64,000 nucleotides of DNA, from assembly GCF_024505145.1 (NCBI RefSeq), contig NZ_JANIAA010000009.1, positions 225,647 through 289,646 on the forward strand, read 5' to 3'. Shown here in pieces: positions 24,490 to 35,821 of the stretch. Numbering within the stretch: position 1 is the stretch's first letter; the number at the start of each line of letters is the position of its first letter. Below the pieces are notes generated by a model. The model was given only the letters and a program-made list of their open reading frames with translations. It had not been told where the DNA came from and searched no databases. Position numbers and translations under genes: made by a program. This DNA comes from Streptomyces rugosispiralis. GTDB lineage: Bacteria > Actinomycetota > Actinomycetes > Streptomycetales > Streptomycetaceae.

Positions 24490-26039
24490 TCAGCCGCCAG
24501 ACCATCACCCACCCGTTCAACCGGGGCGACTACACCGTCGGCGCCCCCAGCTTCGCCAGGTGGGCGCGGAACACCCCGGTCGGGGACGGCGAGGCCGCGC
24601 TTCAGGTGAACCCGGTCGAGGTCCCCGAGACCGTGGTCGAGGCGCTGCGCGAGGCCGCGCACGCGGTGCACACCTCCCGCGACGAGGTCGTCAGCCGGAC
24701 CCGTGACTGGTGGGCCGGTTCGATGATCGGCGAGACCGAGGGCCGTCCCGCCACCCCGAACGCCGTGATCGTCGAGGCCGCCGACGCCGACCAGGTCGCG
24801 GCCGTGCTGCGCATCTGCCACGAGGCAGGCGTCCCGGTCACCCCCTCCGCCGGCCGCTCCAACGTCACCGGTGCCGCCCTCCCCGTCTTCGGCGGCGTCG
24901 TCCTGGACGTGTGCGGACTGAACCAGATCACCGGCTTCGACGCCGAGTCGAACATCGTGGACGTCCAGGCCGGCATGTTCGGCGACCTCTTCGAGAAGCG
25001 GCTCCAGGAGGAGTACGGCGTCACCACCGGCCACTGGCCGTCCGCGTTCGCCGTCTCCACCGTCGGCGGCTGGATTGCCTGCCGCGGCGCCGGTCAGCTC
25101 TCCACCCGTTACGGCAAGATCGAGGACATGGTCGTCGGCGTCGACGTCGTGCACGCGGACGGTACGCGTGCCACGTACGGCGACTACGCCCGCGCCGCGG
25201 TCGGCCCGGACCTGCGCCAGCTGTTCATCGGCTCCGAGGGCACCCTCGGTGTCATCGTCTCGGCCCGGCTGCGGGTCCACCCGCTGCCGGAGTACGCGAG
25301 GGCCGCCGCGTACGGCTTCACGACCTTCGCGGAGGGCCTGGACGCCTGCCGCAGGATCATGCAGCGCGGCGCCACCCCGGCCGTCCTGCGCCTGTACGAC
25401 ACCCTGGAGTCCGGCACCCACTTCGGCCACCCGGAGACCAACCTCCTGCTCATCGCCGACGAGGGCGACCCGGCCATCGTCGACGCCTCGATCGAGGTGG
25501 CGAAGGAGGTCTGCGGGAGTTACGGCCCCGAGCTGGACAGCAAGGCGGTCTTCGAGCGCTGGCTGGACGAGCGGATGCTGGTCGGCAAGTCCGCCGACGG
25601 CTTCAAGCCGGGTCCGGGCTTCGTCGCCGACACCCTGGAGATGGCCGCGTCCTGGACCGACCTCCCGGTGATCTACGACGAGGTGGTCGCCGCGATCCAG
25701 TCGGTGGACGGCACCCTGGCCGCCTCGGCCCACCAGTCCCACGCGTACACCGACGGCGCCTGCGTCTACTTCTCGCTGCGTGGCGATGTGGCGCCCGAGT
25801 CGCGCCGCGACTGGTACCGCTCGGTGTGGGACGCGGCCAACGCCGTACTGATCAAGCACGCCGCGGCCCTCAGCCACCACCACGGCTGCGGTCTGCTGCG
25901 CGGCCCCTACCTGGAGGAATCCCTCGGGGCCGGCTTCGCCACGTTCGTCGCGGTGAAGAAGGCCCTGGACCCGGCCGGCCTCCTCAACCCTGGCAAGCTG
26001 GGCCTTCCCAGCCGCTTCGGCACGTCCCCGCTGAACTGA
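24486..26039 (+). CDS. alkyldihydroxyacetonephosphate synthase-like FAD enzyme
   Basis: A 517-residue VAO-family protein. It has a PCMH-type FAD-binding domain (loop PSAGRSNVTG near residue 122, then AFAVSTVGGWIACRGAGQ and GSEGTLGVI) and an FAD-oxidase C domain. Three features of alkyl-DHAP synthase (AGPS) are kept: RLYD in the substrate-binding region, SHAYTDGACVYF with its tyrosine, and the triple-histidine HHHG at 464-467. AGPS exchanges an acyl for an alkyl chain on DHAP in ether-lipid synthesis; D-lactate or glycolate oxidase is the less likely alternative. Translational coupling to the GlpD-like gene (ATGA) suggests it acts on that enzyme's keto-phosphate product. Confidence 0.82.
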   Translation: MISRQTITHPFNRGDYTVGAPSFARWARNTPVGDGEAALQVNPVEVPETVVEALREAAHAVHTSRDEVVSRTRDWWAGSMIGETEGRPATPNAVIVEAADADQVAAVLRICHEAGVPVTPSAGRSNVTGAALPVFGGVVLDVCGLNQITGFDAESNIVDVQAGMFGDLFEKRLQEEYGVTTGHWPSAFAVSTVGGWIACRGAGQLSTRYGKIEDMVVGVDVVHADGTRATYGDYARAAVGPDLRQLFIGSEGTLGVIVSARLRVHPLPEYARAAAYGFTTFAEGLDACRRIMQRGATPAVLRLYDTLESGTHFGHPETNLLLIADEGDPAIVDASIEVAKEVCGSYGPELDSKAVFERWLDERMLVGKSADGFKPGPGFVADTLEMAASWTDLPVIYDEVVAAIQSVDGTLAASAHQSHAYTDGACVYFSLRGDVAPESRRDWYRSVWDAANAVLIKHAAALSHHHGCGLLRGPYLEESLGAGFATFVAVKKALDPAGLLNPGKLGLPSRFGTSPLN

Positions 26040-26083
26040 CCCCAGCAGCCCCGCGCCCTCCTTACCCCAGGCAGGTCTTCACC

Positions 26084-26743
26084 ATGGCCCCCCACCCGTT
26101 CCACTCCGGTGCCCCACTCGCGCCCCGGCTCGCCTCGGCCCTCGCCGAGGTGCCGGTCGTCGCGTCGGTGATCGGCACCCAGCCGCTGCGGCAGTTCCTG
26201 ACCGCGCCGGCCAAGGTGTGCATCCTCGCGTCGTTCACCGTGGGGCAGCTGCCCAAGGTGGTGCCGGCGCTGGTCCGGGCGGGGAAGACCGTGTTCGTGA
26301 ACGTGGACAGCAGCCCCGGTCTGGCCCAGGACCGGGGCGCGCTGGAGTTCATCAAGAACATGGGCGTGCACGGCGTGGTCAGCACCCGGCTCTCCCTCAT
26401 AGAGAAGGGCCGTCCGCTGGGCCTGCTGACGATGATGAAGGTGTTCGTCACCGACCGGTCCAATCTGCCCCGCTCCACGGACGCGATCTCGCGCGGGGCG
26501 CCGGACCTGGTCGAGATCATGCCCGCCCCGATCATCGCCCGGATGAGCGAGCGGGCACAGCGCGCGATGTCCCCGTCCGTCGCCGCCGGATTCGTGGAGA
26601 CCCCCGCGGACGTGGCGCTCGCGCTGGCCCTCGGATCGGTCGCGGCCGCCACGTCCGACCCCCGCCTCTGGCACCTGCGCCGGGACCAGCTGCCACCGGT
26701 CCCGCCCACCGCGCTGAAGAGGCCCGCCGCACCCCAGGAGTAG
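26084..26743 (+). CDS. GlpP-family glycerol-3-phosphate-responsive antiterminator
   Basis: A 219-residue TIM-barrel-like protein matching GlpP: FVNVDSSPGLAQDRGALEFIKNMG corresponds to the family's DLI.GLS.D..AL.F segment. It is followed by VHGVVSTRLSLIEKGRPLGL, VFVTDRSNL and PDLVEIMPAPI, the phosphate-binding strands. In Bacillus, GlpP binds glycerol-3-phosphate and the glpD leader RNA to prevent termination. Here it is encoded inside the operon, downstream of a C-rich tract that could be a Rho-dependent terminator, so it may respond to the kinase product. Residues that bind RNA in this family are poorly defined, so function is inferred. Confidence 0.8.
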   Translation: MAPHPFHSGAPLAPRLASALAEVPVVASVIGTQPLRQFLTAPAKVCILASFTVGQLPKVVPALVRAGKTVFVNVDSSPGLAQDRGALEFIKNMGVHGVVSTRLSLIEKGRPLGLLTMMKVFVTDRSNLPRSTDAISRGAPDLVEIMPAPIIARMSERAQRAMSPSVAAGFVETPADVALALALGSVAAATSDPRLWHLRRDQLPPVPPTALKRPAAPQE

Positions 26744-26748
26744 TCCCC

Positions 26749-27051
26749 ATGACCCACGTAGTCATAGCCCGCTACCGCACCAAGGCCGGTGCGGAGAACA
26801 CCGTCCTCCCGCTGCTCGACACGGTGGCCGCCGCCTCCCGCCAGGAGCCTGGCAACCTCGCCTACCGCGTCCACCAGGGCACCGAGGACCCGCGGGCGAT
26901 CGTGCTGTACGAGGAGTACGCCTCCGAAGCCGACTTCACCGCGCACTGCGCCACCCCGCACTTCCAGGAGATCGTGCTCGGCAAGGTCGTCCCGCTGCTG
27001 GAGAGCCGTGATGTGCTGCGCTGCGCCCCGCGTCCGGAGGCGCGGGCATGA
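26749..27051 (+). CDS. antibiotic biosynthesis monooxygenase (ABM) domain protein
   Basis: A 100-residue ferredoxin-like ABM protein with the typical VVIARYRTKAGAENTVLPLL start and LYEEYASEADFTAHCATPHFQ motif. Small ABM proteins act as cofactor-independent monooxygenases or as aldehyde/quinone-handling proteins such as LsrG and YgiN. In this operon it may deal with a reactive carbonyl intermediate. AGGAG lies eight bases before ATG 26749 and overlaps the end of the GlpP gene. The stop overlaps the alcohol dehydrogenase start by 4 bp. Confidence 0.85.
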   Translation: MTHVVIARYRTKAGAENTVLPLLDTVAAASRQEPGNLAYRVHQGTEDPRAIVLYEEYASEADFTAHCATPHFQEIVLGKVVPLLESRDVLRCAPRPEARA

Positions 27052-28187
27052 AGACCCGTGCGGTGGTGCTGCGCTCCACCTCGACCGCCCGCCCCTACTC
27101 CGAGACCCGCCCGGTCGAGGTGGAGGAGCTGGAGCTGGGCGGCCCGCGCGAGGGCGAGGTGCTGGTCCGGATCGCGGCCGCCTCGCTCTGCCACTCGGAC
27201 CTGTCGGTGGTCAACGGCGACCGGGTCCGCCCGCTGCCGATGGCGCTGGGGCACGAGGCGGTGGGCATCGTGCGGGAGACCGGACCGGGCGTCGCGCGGG
27301 TCCGCGCCGGTGACCACGTGGCCCTGGTCTTCGTGCCCAGCTGCGGCTGCTGCGCCGACTGCGCGGCCGGCCGGCCCGCCCTGTGCGCACGGGCCGCCGC
27401 GGCGAACGGGTCGGGAGCGCTGCTGCACGGCCCGTCCCTGCTGACCGACGCCTCCGGCACTCCGGTCCACCACCAGCTTGGCGTCTCCGCGTTCTCCGAA
27501 CACGCCGTGCTGGCCCAGGAGTCGGTGGTACCGATACCGCGGGACATCCCTTTCACGGTGGCGTCGATGTTCGGCTGCGCGGTCCTGACCGGCGCCGGAG
27601 CCGTCATCAACACGGCGTCCCTGCGCCCCGGCCAGTCGACGGTGGTCTACGGCCTGGGCGGCGTGGGCCTGGCCGCGGTGCTGGGGGCCCGCGCGGCGGG
27701 CGCGTACCCGGTCATCGCGGTCGACCCGGTACCGGAGAAGCGCGAGCTGGCCCTCCGGCTCGGCGCGACCCACACATACTCCCCCGGCGAGGCGGTCGAG
27801 GCGATTCACGACCTCACTTCCGGCGGTGCCGAGCTGGCGGTCGAGGCGGTGGGCAGCCCGAAGGTGATGGCCGAATGCCTGACGGCCGTGGCCCGGGGCG
27901 GCAGGGTCGTCTCGGTGGGCCTGCCCGCCCCCGACCGGGTGCTGGAGGTCCCGGCGCTGACGTTCGCGGGCGAGGGCAAGTCCCTGCTGGGCTCGTACAT
28001 GGGCGACGCGGTACCACGCCGTGACATCCCCCGGTTCCTGGACCTGTGGCGGGCGGGCCAACTGCCGGTGGAGCGGATGCACACCGGCACCCTGCCGCTG
28101 ACCGGCATCAACACGGCGATGGAGGAGCTGGCCTCGGGCCGGGCGATCCGTCAGGTCATCGACACATCGGGAATGCTGGACGGCTGA
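27048..28187 (+). CDS. Zn-dependent alcohol dehydrogenase (medium chain)
   Basis: A 379-residue MDR-superfamily enzyme. Catalytic zinc ligands are seen in LCHSDLSV and GHEAVG, the structural-zinc cysteines in CGCCADC and ALC, and the NAD-binding GLGGVGLAAVLGA near residue 200. It is closest to the class III/mycothiol-dependent-type group by the long loop around residue 120. It ends the operon, directly before a strong terminator. It may oxidise an alcohol, or reduce an aldehyde, released by the preceding enzymes. Confidence 0.88.
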   Translation: MKTRAVVLRSTSTARPYSETRPVEVEELELGGPREGEVLVRIAAASLCHSDLSVVNGDRVRPLPMALGHEAVGIVRETGPGVARVRAGDHVALVFVPSCGCCADCAAGRPALCARAAAANGSGALLHGPSLLTDASGTPVHHQLGVSAFSEHAVLAQESVVPIPRDIPFTVASMFGCAVLTGAGAVINTASLRPGQSTVVYGLGGVGLAAVLGARAAGAYPVIAVDPVPEKRELALRLGATHTYSPGEAVEAIHDLTSGGAELAVEAVGSPKVMAECLTAVARGGRVVSVGLPAPDRVLEVPALTFAGEGKSLLGSYMGDAVPRRDIPRFLDLWRAGQLPVERMHTGTLPLTGINTAMEELASGRAIRQVIDTSGMLDG

Positions 28188-28225
28188 CCCTCGGCCCCCA
28201 CGGCGACCGCCCAGTTCGCCCCGCA

Positions 28226-28265
28226 CAGGGCGCCTGACGGGCATCCGCCCTGGTCAGGCGCCCTG
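28226..28265. terminator. bidirectional terminator
   Basis: CAGGGCGCCTGAC and GTCAGGCGCCCTG form a perfect 13-bp stem around a 14-base loop, exactly between convergent genes. It ends the GlpK-like operon on one side and the aldehyde dehydrogenase transcript on the other. Confidence 0.88.
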
Positions 28266-28274
28266 TCGCGGTGC

Positions 28275-29798
<1,524 letters not shown>

Positions 29799-29905
29799 GG
29801 GGCGGCCTCCCTGGTGTACGCGTGGTGGGTCCCGTTGTCGGACGCGTCGTTCGTACGCGCGTCCAGGCTCCGCCCGCGCCGACACGGGCGGAGCCGACGG
29901 GGAGG

Positions 29906-31327
29906 CTAGCCGCGGCCACGTTGCGCCGACGTTGCGTCCCGGTGGCCGCCCCCTTGCCGCGGGGCTCCGTGCTCATGGCCGCCTCGGTGGCGCGGGGCTT
30001 CGCCTTCACGGCCGCCTTGGTGGCGCGGCGCTTCGCCCTCATGGCCGCCTTGGTGGCCGCCGCCCGGCAGCCCGTACAGCTCCCGCAGCCGCCGCACCCG
30101 TGCCGCCGGAGCCGCCCGCCCCGGCGCATGCGCCGGAAGGGTGGTCAGCAGCGCCTCCGCGACCTCCAGATCGTCCTCGCCCCACGGGGTCTGCACCCAG
30201 CGCCGCAGCAGCTCGGGATCGCCGTGGGAGAGCACGGCGCGCCGCAGCCCGTCCTCCAGCACCCGCCGCATCCGGCACACCCCCGGCGCCTCCGACAGCG
30301 GCAGCAGCGGCCCGGGGTACGCCCGCAGCGCCGTGTACGCGTCGCCGGAGGCCAACGCCTCGGCGGCGTCCGCCAGATCGGTGCGCACGGGCGCGCAGAG
30401 CCGGTACGGGCGCGAGCCAAGCAGCGGGCCCACCAGGCGGCGCAGCCGGGACAGCTCGGCCCGCAGTGTCACCGGGGAGCGGTCGTCGGCCCGGGACCCG
30501 TACAGCTCGAGCGTCAGCCGGTCGCCCGAAAGACCCTCCGGATGACCGGCCAGCAGCACCATGATCTCGCTGTGCCGCCGCCCGAGCCGCAGCCGCCGCC
30601 CGTCGACGACCAGCAGCGCCTCGTCCCGCCCCAGCGCCGTCAGCGAGATCCGCGGCACCCGCGTCCGCGGCACCTCGGCGCCCAGCTGGGCCTCGGCGGC
30701 GCGGGCGGTCGCCTGGACCAGGGCCAGGCTGTGCGGGGCGGCCAGATGGTCCCCGCCGGTGATGTCCACCGCGCCCAGCAGCCGCCCGGTGTGCGGATCG
30801 TGGACCGGGGCGGCGGCGCAGGTCCACGGCTGCACACTGCGGTTGAAGTGCTCGGTGGCGAAGATCTGCACCGCGTGGTCGACGGTGAGCGCCGTGCCGG
30901 GCGCGTTGGTGCCCGCGTGGCGCTCGTCCCAGCGCGCCCCGGCCACGAAGTTCATCCCCTCGGCCCGGTTCCGAACCCCCGCGTGCCCCTCCACCCAGAG
31001 CAGTCGGCCCTGCTCGTCGCAGACCGCGAGCAGATGGGCCCCGTCGTAGGCGATGGTGCCCAGCAACTCCCGGAACAGCGGCATCACCCGGGCCAGCGGA
31101 TGGTCCGCGCGATAGGTGTCCAGCGCGTCGTCCGCCAGGTCGATCGGCGCCTTGCACTCCTGGGTGACCCGGGCGTCGGCCGAGCGCCGCCAGGACTCCG
31201 CCACCACCGGCCGTACGGCCGGACTCACCGCCCCCTCCGTCAGAAACGCCTCATGGGCGCGGCGCACATCGCGGGTGCGCTCAGCGGGGTCGGTGCCTGA
31301 CGCCATCGCCAGCCAGGGATTGACCAT
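29906..31327 (-). CDS. AcoR-type GAF-domain transcriptional regulator
   Basis: A 473-residue regulator. The N-terminal part (SPAVRPVVAESWRRSADARV, then a GAF domain with HAGTNAPGTALTVDHAVQIFATEHF) is the AcoR/DhaR sensor type. The AAA+ and Fis-type output of sigma-54 activators is absent; instead there is a winged-helix-like domain near residues 245-330 (RRHSEIMVLLAGHPEGLSG) and a helical region, as is usual in actinobacterial members. The last 45 residues are three copies of an 11-residue repeat, GGHEGEAPRHQ-like, encoded by 33-bp DNA repeats (about 29965-30064). It most likely controls the aldehyde dehydrogenase gene downstream. Confidence 0.85.
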   Translation of the reverse strand: MVNPWLAMASGTDPAERTRDVRRAHEAFLTEGAVSPAVRPVVAESWRRSADARVTQECKAPIDLADDALDTYRADHPLARVMPLFRELLGTIAYDGAHLLAVCDEQGRLLWVEGHAGVRNRAEGMNFVAGARWDERHAGTNAPGTALTVDHAVQIFATEHFNRSVQPWTCAAAPVHDPHTGRLLGAVDITGGDHLAAPHSLALVQATARAAEAQLGAEVPRTRVPRISLTALGRDEALLVVDGRRLRLGRRHSEIMVLLAGHPEGLSGDRLTLELYGSRADDRSPVTLRAELSRLRRLVGPLLGSRPYRLCAPVRTDLADAAEALASGDAYTALRAYPGPLLPLSEAPGVCRMRRVLEDGLRRAVLSHGDPELLRRWVQTPWGEDDLEVAEALLTTLPAHAPGRAAPAARVRRLRELYGLPGGGHQGGHEGEAPRHQGGREGEAPRHRGGHEHGAPRQGGGHRDATSAQRGRG

Positions 31328-31416
31328 GGTGCCTCGCTCAGCGGTACGGAGGGGCGGAACGGGGAGGTGCGGAGTGTCAGGCTTTCACGGATCGGACGGC
31401 GGGAGGAGTCGGCAGG

Positions 31417-31551
31417 TCAGGTATGCGCGGGCAGGGAGGGGGCGGGCACGGCCCCGGGCGGGGAGGCATAGCCGCAGGAGTGGCAGATCTTCCACCCGTC
31501 CTGGTTCACGGCGAGTTGGCCACCACAGCTCGGGCACTGCTCGGAGCTCAT
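31417..31551 (-). CDS. 44-residue zinc-ribbon protein
   Basis: A short frame reads MSSEQCPSCGGQLAVNQDG, then WKICHSCGYASPPGAVPAP, ending PSLPAHT. Two CxxC pairs (Cys6/Cys9 and Cys23/Cys26) form a complete rubredoxin-like zinc ribbon with a proline-rich tail. AAAGGA precedes the ATG at 31551 at good spacing, which supports translation. The gene lies upstream of the AcoR-type regulator on the same strand with 89 bp between, so the two may be co-transcribed. Small single zinc ribbons often bind nucleic acid or a protein partner; the role is unknown. Confidence 0.75.
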   Translation of the reverse strand: MSSEQCPSCGGQLAVNQDGWKICHSCGYASPPGAVPAPSLPAHT

Positions 31552-31860
31552 GATCGTTCCTTTGGTTCACGCGCGCGGAGTGGAGCGGGCCACCCGTGCG
31601 CTCAGATTTCCTTGTGGGGCGGATGCCCCGCAATAGCCAGAACAAGCCCGCGTTGAGGTACGAGCCCCGGACGGAGCGCGTTCACCAGGGGGTACGCGGC
31701 GTTACCGGGGGGCTTCTCCATATACGCTCCTCGCGCCCCCTCGTGCCCCGCTTGAACGCTTGACACCCACGGGTCGGTTGTGCGCGGGCGCGCACGACGA
31801 AGCGGGCGGGGAGCCGGTGATGGCTCCCCGCCCGCGTCGATCAGGGGTGTTGCTGTGGCG
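31552..31860. other. intergenic region with chitinase terminator
   Basis: No gene is seen. The half next to the chitinase gene contains its terminator (31802-31835). The rest is unremarkable apart from a TTGACA at 31761-31766 without a convincing -10 partner. Confidence 0.5.
31802..31835 (-). terminator. terminator of the chitinase gene
   Basis: GCGGGCGGGGAGCC and GGCTCCCCGCCCGC are perfect 14-bp arms around a 6-base loop, placed 26 bp beyond the chitinase stop. Confidence 0.88.
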
Positions 31861-33126
<1,266 letters not shown>

Positions 33127-33215
33127 GGAATCTCCTCGGTGGGGGGTGAGGGGAGAGTGAACTGCCCGACGACCTGCCCATAGCTTGACATGAACGCGCA
33201 GGGCAGGGTGGGGAA

Positions 33216-33259
33216 AAGGTAGAAGGACTAGACCAGTGGGGTCAATGGTCTGGGCCAAT
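33216..33259 (-). promoter_or_regulatory. chiD promoter with two DasR-like sites
   Basis: On the minus strand TTGACC (33245-33240) and TACCTT (33221-33216) are 18 bp apart. Overlapping the spacer and the -35 are GAAGGACTAGACCAGT (33222-33237) and AATGGTCTGGGCCAAT (33244-33259). Each matches the DasR consensus ACTGGTCTAGACCAGT at 12 of 16 positions. Paired repeats of this kind are established in Streptomyces chitinase promoters, where N-acetylglucosamine signals relieve DasR repression. Confidence 0.8.
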
Positions 33260-33519
33260 TTGCTCCCCGCGTGCGACGTTGGTGGGGGCGCGTGGAGGAA
33301 GGTGGTGGGTGTTCCTGTTGCTCCTGTGCGAAATTGGTTGAAGATCGGGCGACCGGTACCGGAAGGCTCCGGATCGGGCATACTCCAACCGCCGCAGTGC
33401 AGGTCATCACCGTTCGCGATCCGACGGGCCGACCGGCCGGCGGCAGCGACACCGGTGGCGCCGCCTCACCCCGGCGCACGCCGCCGCAGCGCCTGACCAG
33501 GGGAGAGGAGAGCGCCGCC

Positions 33520-34692
33520 ATGACCGATCACGGCCCGCAGCCGGTGGAGCGTGAGCTGCCCACCGAAGAGGCCCGCGACCTGATCTCGCTCGTCCGCGAG
33601 CTGATCGAACGGGAGATCAAGCCCCGGGCCGCCGAGGAGGAGGCCGCCGGGCGCTTCCCCCGCGAGCTGTTCACCCTGCTGTCCGAGTCCGGGCTGCTGG
33701 GGCTGGTCCACCCCGAGGAGTTCGGTGGCGGCGACCAGCCGTACGAGGTCTACCTCCAGGTCCTCGAGGAACTCGCCGCGGCCCGGCTGACCGTCGGCCT
33801 CGGCGTCAGCGTCCACACCCTGGCCTGCCACGCCCTCGCCGGCTTCGGCGGCAAGGAGCAGCGGGCCGAGCACCTTCCCGCGATGCTGGGCGGCGGACTG
33901 CTCGGCGCGTACTGCCTCTCCGAGCCCTCCTCCGGCTCCGACGCGGCCGGGCTCACCACCAGGGCCACCCGCGACGGGGACACCTGGACGATCGAGGGCA
34001 CCAAGGCGTGGATCACCCACGGCGGCATCGCCGACTTCTACACCGTGCTCGCCCGCACCGGCCCCGAGCGCACCCGCGGCATCAGCGCCTTCCTCGTGCC
34101 CGCCGACGCCCCCGGGCTCTCGGCGGCCGCGCCCGAGCACAAGATGGGCATGGCCGGTTCGCCGACCGCCCAGATCCACCTCGACGGGGTGCGGGTGCCC
34201 GACGCGCGCCGCATCGGCGAGGAGGGCCAGGGGTTCGCGATCGCCCTGTCCGCCCTCGACGCGGGCCGACTCGGCATCGCGGCCTGCGCCGTCGGCGTCG
34301 CCCAGGCGGCGCTGGACGAGGCGCTCGCGTACACCGCGCAGCGGCGGCAGTTCGGCCGGCCGATAGCCGACTTCCAGGGCTTGCGCTTCATGCTCGCCGA
34401 CATGGCCACGCAGATCGAGGCCGGACGCGCCCTGTACCTGGCGGCGGCGCGGCTGCGGGACGCCGGGCGGCCGTTCTCCAAGCAGGCGGCGATGGCCAAG
34501 CTGTTCTGCACGGACGCCGCGATGCGGATCACCACCGACGCCGTCCAACTGCTGGGCGGATACGGCTACACGGTGGACTTCCCGGTCGAGCGCTATATGC
34601 GCGAGGCGAAGGTCCTCCAGATCGTGGAGGGCACCAACCAGATCCAGCGGGTGGTGATCGCCCGCGCTCTCGCGGGGCCTGAGACCGGCTGA
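33520..34692 (+). CDS. acyl-CoA dehydrogenase
   Basis: A 390-residue flavoprotein with the three ACAD domains. Motifs include GAYCLSEPSSGSDAAG (FAD contact), FAIALSALDAGRLGIAACAVG, and the C-terminal GGYGYTVDFPVERYMREAK with IVEGTNQIQR, whose glutamate is the usual catalytic base. This pattern is typical of short/medium-chain enzymes. GGGGAGAGGAG precedes ATG 33520. It stands alone, divergent from chiD, with no etf or thiolase neighbours, so its pathway cannot be placed. Confidence 0.93.
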   Translation: MTDHGPQPVERELPTEEARDLISLVRELIEREIKPRAAEEEAAGRFPRELFTLLSESGLLGLVHPEEFGGGDQPYEVYLQVLEELAAARLTVGLGVSVHTLACHALAGFGGKEQRAEHLPAMLGGGLLGAYCLSEPSSGSDAAGLTTRATRDGDTWTIEGTKAWITHGGIADFYTVLARTGPERTRGISAFLVPADAPGLSAAAPEHKMGMAGSPTAQIHLDGVRVPDARRIGEEGQGFAIALSALDAGRLGIAACAVGVAQAALDEALAYTAQRRQFGRPIADFQGLRFMLADMATQIEAGRALYLAAARLRDAGRPFSKQAAMAKLFCTDAAMRITTDAVQLLGGYGYTVDFPVERYMREAKVLQIVEGTNQIQRVVIARALAGPETG

Positions 34693-34738
34693 GGCCGGGG
34701 TGTCGGTTGGGGGCGCGGCCTGCGCCCCCGCCGTTTCG

Positions 34739-35104
34739 CTACCGCCGGGTCACCGGGAAGCGCACCGGCCGGGAGCCGGGGCCGCCGAGGTGGGAGAACG
34801 GCTGGGTCCGCCAGTCCAGCCCCGCCGGAAGCGTGAGCAGCAGCGCGGCGTCCCGCTCGTACGCGTCCAGCGACGCGTCGGCGGGCTCGGCGTCGGCCGC
34901 CCGGCGGCCGGTGCCGGCGCAGACCGTGAGCCCGAACGGGTCCCACGGGGACGAGCACAGCGCGTGCTCGGGAAGGACGTCCTCGTCGGCGAGGAGCGCG
35001 ATGGGTCGGGCGCAGTCCGGGCAGATCACCCGGAACATCTCATAGGTGTCGTGGATCTCGTCGGTATCGATGTCGCCTGCGTCGAGGCGCTCGAGATGAG
35101 GCAT
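34739..35104 (-). CDS. conserved Streptomyces protein of unknown function
   Basis: A 121-residue acidic protein. The N-terminal half has VICPDCARPIALL, with a single CxxC; two further cysteines (HALCSSPWD and VCAG) could complete a metal site. The C-terminal half is rich in Arg/Pro near the end. ATG 35104 follows GAGGGGGA; the earlier in-frame starts lack such a site. I recall similar proteins across Streptomyces but no function. It is convergent with the acyl-CoA dehydrogenase gene and divergent from the Lrp gene. Confidence 0.7.
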   Translation of the reverse strand: MPHLERLDAGDIDTDEIHDTYEMFRVICPDCARPIALLADEDVLPEHALCSSPWDPFGLTVCAGTGRRAADAEPADASLDAYERDAALLLTLPAGLDWRTQPFSHLGGPGSRPVRFPVTRR

Positions 35105-35332
35105 GAGTTTCCCCCTCGGGTGGGCTGGCCAGGCGCGTCGGCCTCGACCACAGCAAGCATTTCCCTCGCGGCCGCATAGGTAATCGCCACATCTCATAGG
35201 ACACCCATGAGGACATGTGGTGTTCGTCACATGCCCCGCGCAGGTGCGGCGTAGTGGCGCCTATGTCCGCTGTGCCCGCCCGGCGCCCACCCGTTGTGCC
35301 GGAGCCCTCCCGACCACATAAGGTGATCGGCT

Positions 35333-35773
35333 GTGGAGGAGTTGGACAGACAGATCGTGGAGTTGCTCGTCAAGGACGGCCGGATGAGCTACACGGACCT
35401 GGGCAAGGCCACCGGCCTGTCCACATCGGCCGTGCACCAGCGGGTTCGCCGTCTCGAACAGCGGGGCGTGATCCGCGGCTACGCCGCCGTGGTGGACCCC
35501 GAGGCCGTCGGGCTCCCCCTTACCGCGTTCATCTCGGTCAAACCCTTCGATCCCAGCGCGCCCGACGACATCTCCGAGCGGCTCGCCGAGGTGCCCGAGA
35601 TCGAGGCGTGCCACAGCGTCGCGGGCGATGAGAACTACATCCTCAAGGTGCGCGTCGCGACCCCGCTGGAGCTGGAGCACCTGCTCAGCCGGATCCGCTC
35701 GCTGGCCGGTGTCTCCACCCGCACCACCGTGGTCCTCTCCACGCCCTACGAGGCGCGCCCGCCGCGCGTCTGA
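35333..35773 (+). CDS. Lrp/AsnC family regulator
   Basis: A 146-residue regulator with an N-terminal winged helix (LDRQIVELLVKDGRMSYTDL, recognition helix STSAVHQRVRRLEQRG) and a C-terminal RAM ligand-binding domain (ITAFI-like strand, then CHSVAGDENYILKVRV). The start is GTG at 35333 with AAGGTGA upstream. It lies 48 bp before the amidohydrolase gene in the same direction and probably controls it, perhaps in response to an amino acid or amide product. Confidence 0.9.
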   Translation: MEELDRQIVELLVKDGRMSYTDLGKATGLSTSAVHQRVRRLEQRGVIRGYAAVVDPEAVGLPLTAFISVKPFDPSAPDDISERLAEVPEIEACHSVAGDENYILKVRVATPLELEHLLSRIRSLAGVSTRTTVVLSTPYEARPPRV

Positions 35774-35821
35774 ACGCCTTCCGCCACCCCTTTGTCTGAT
35801 ACCCCATCGAGGCAGCCCGCC

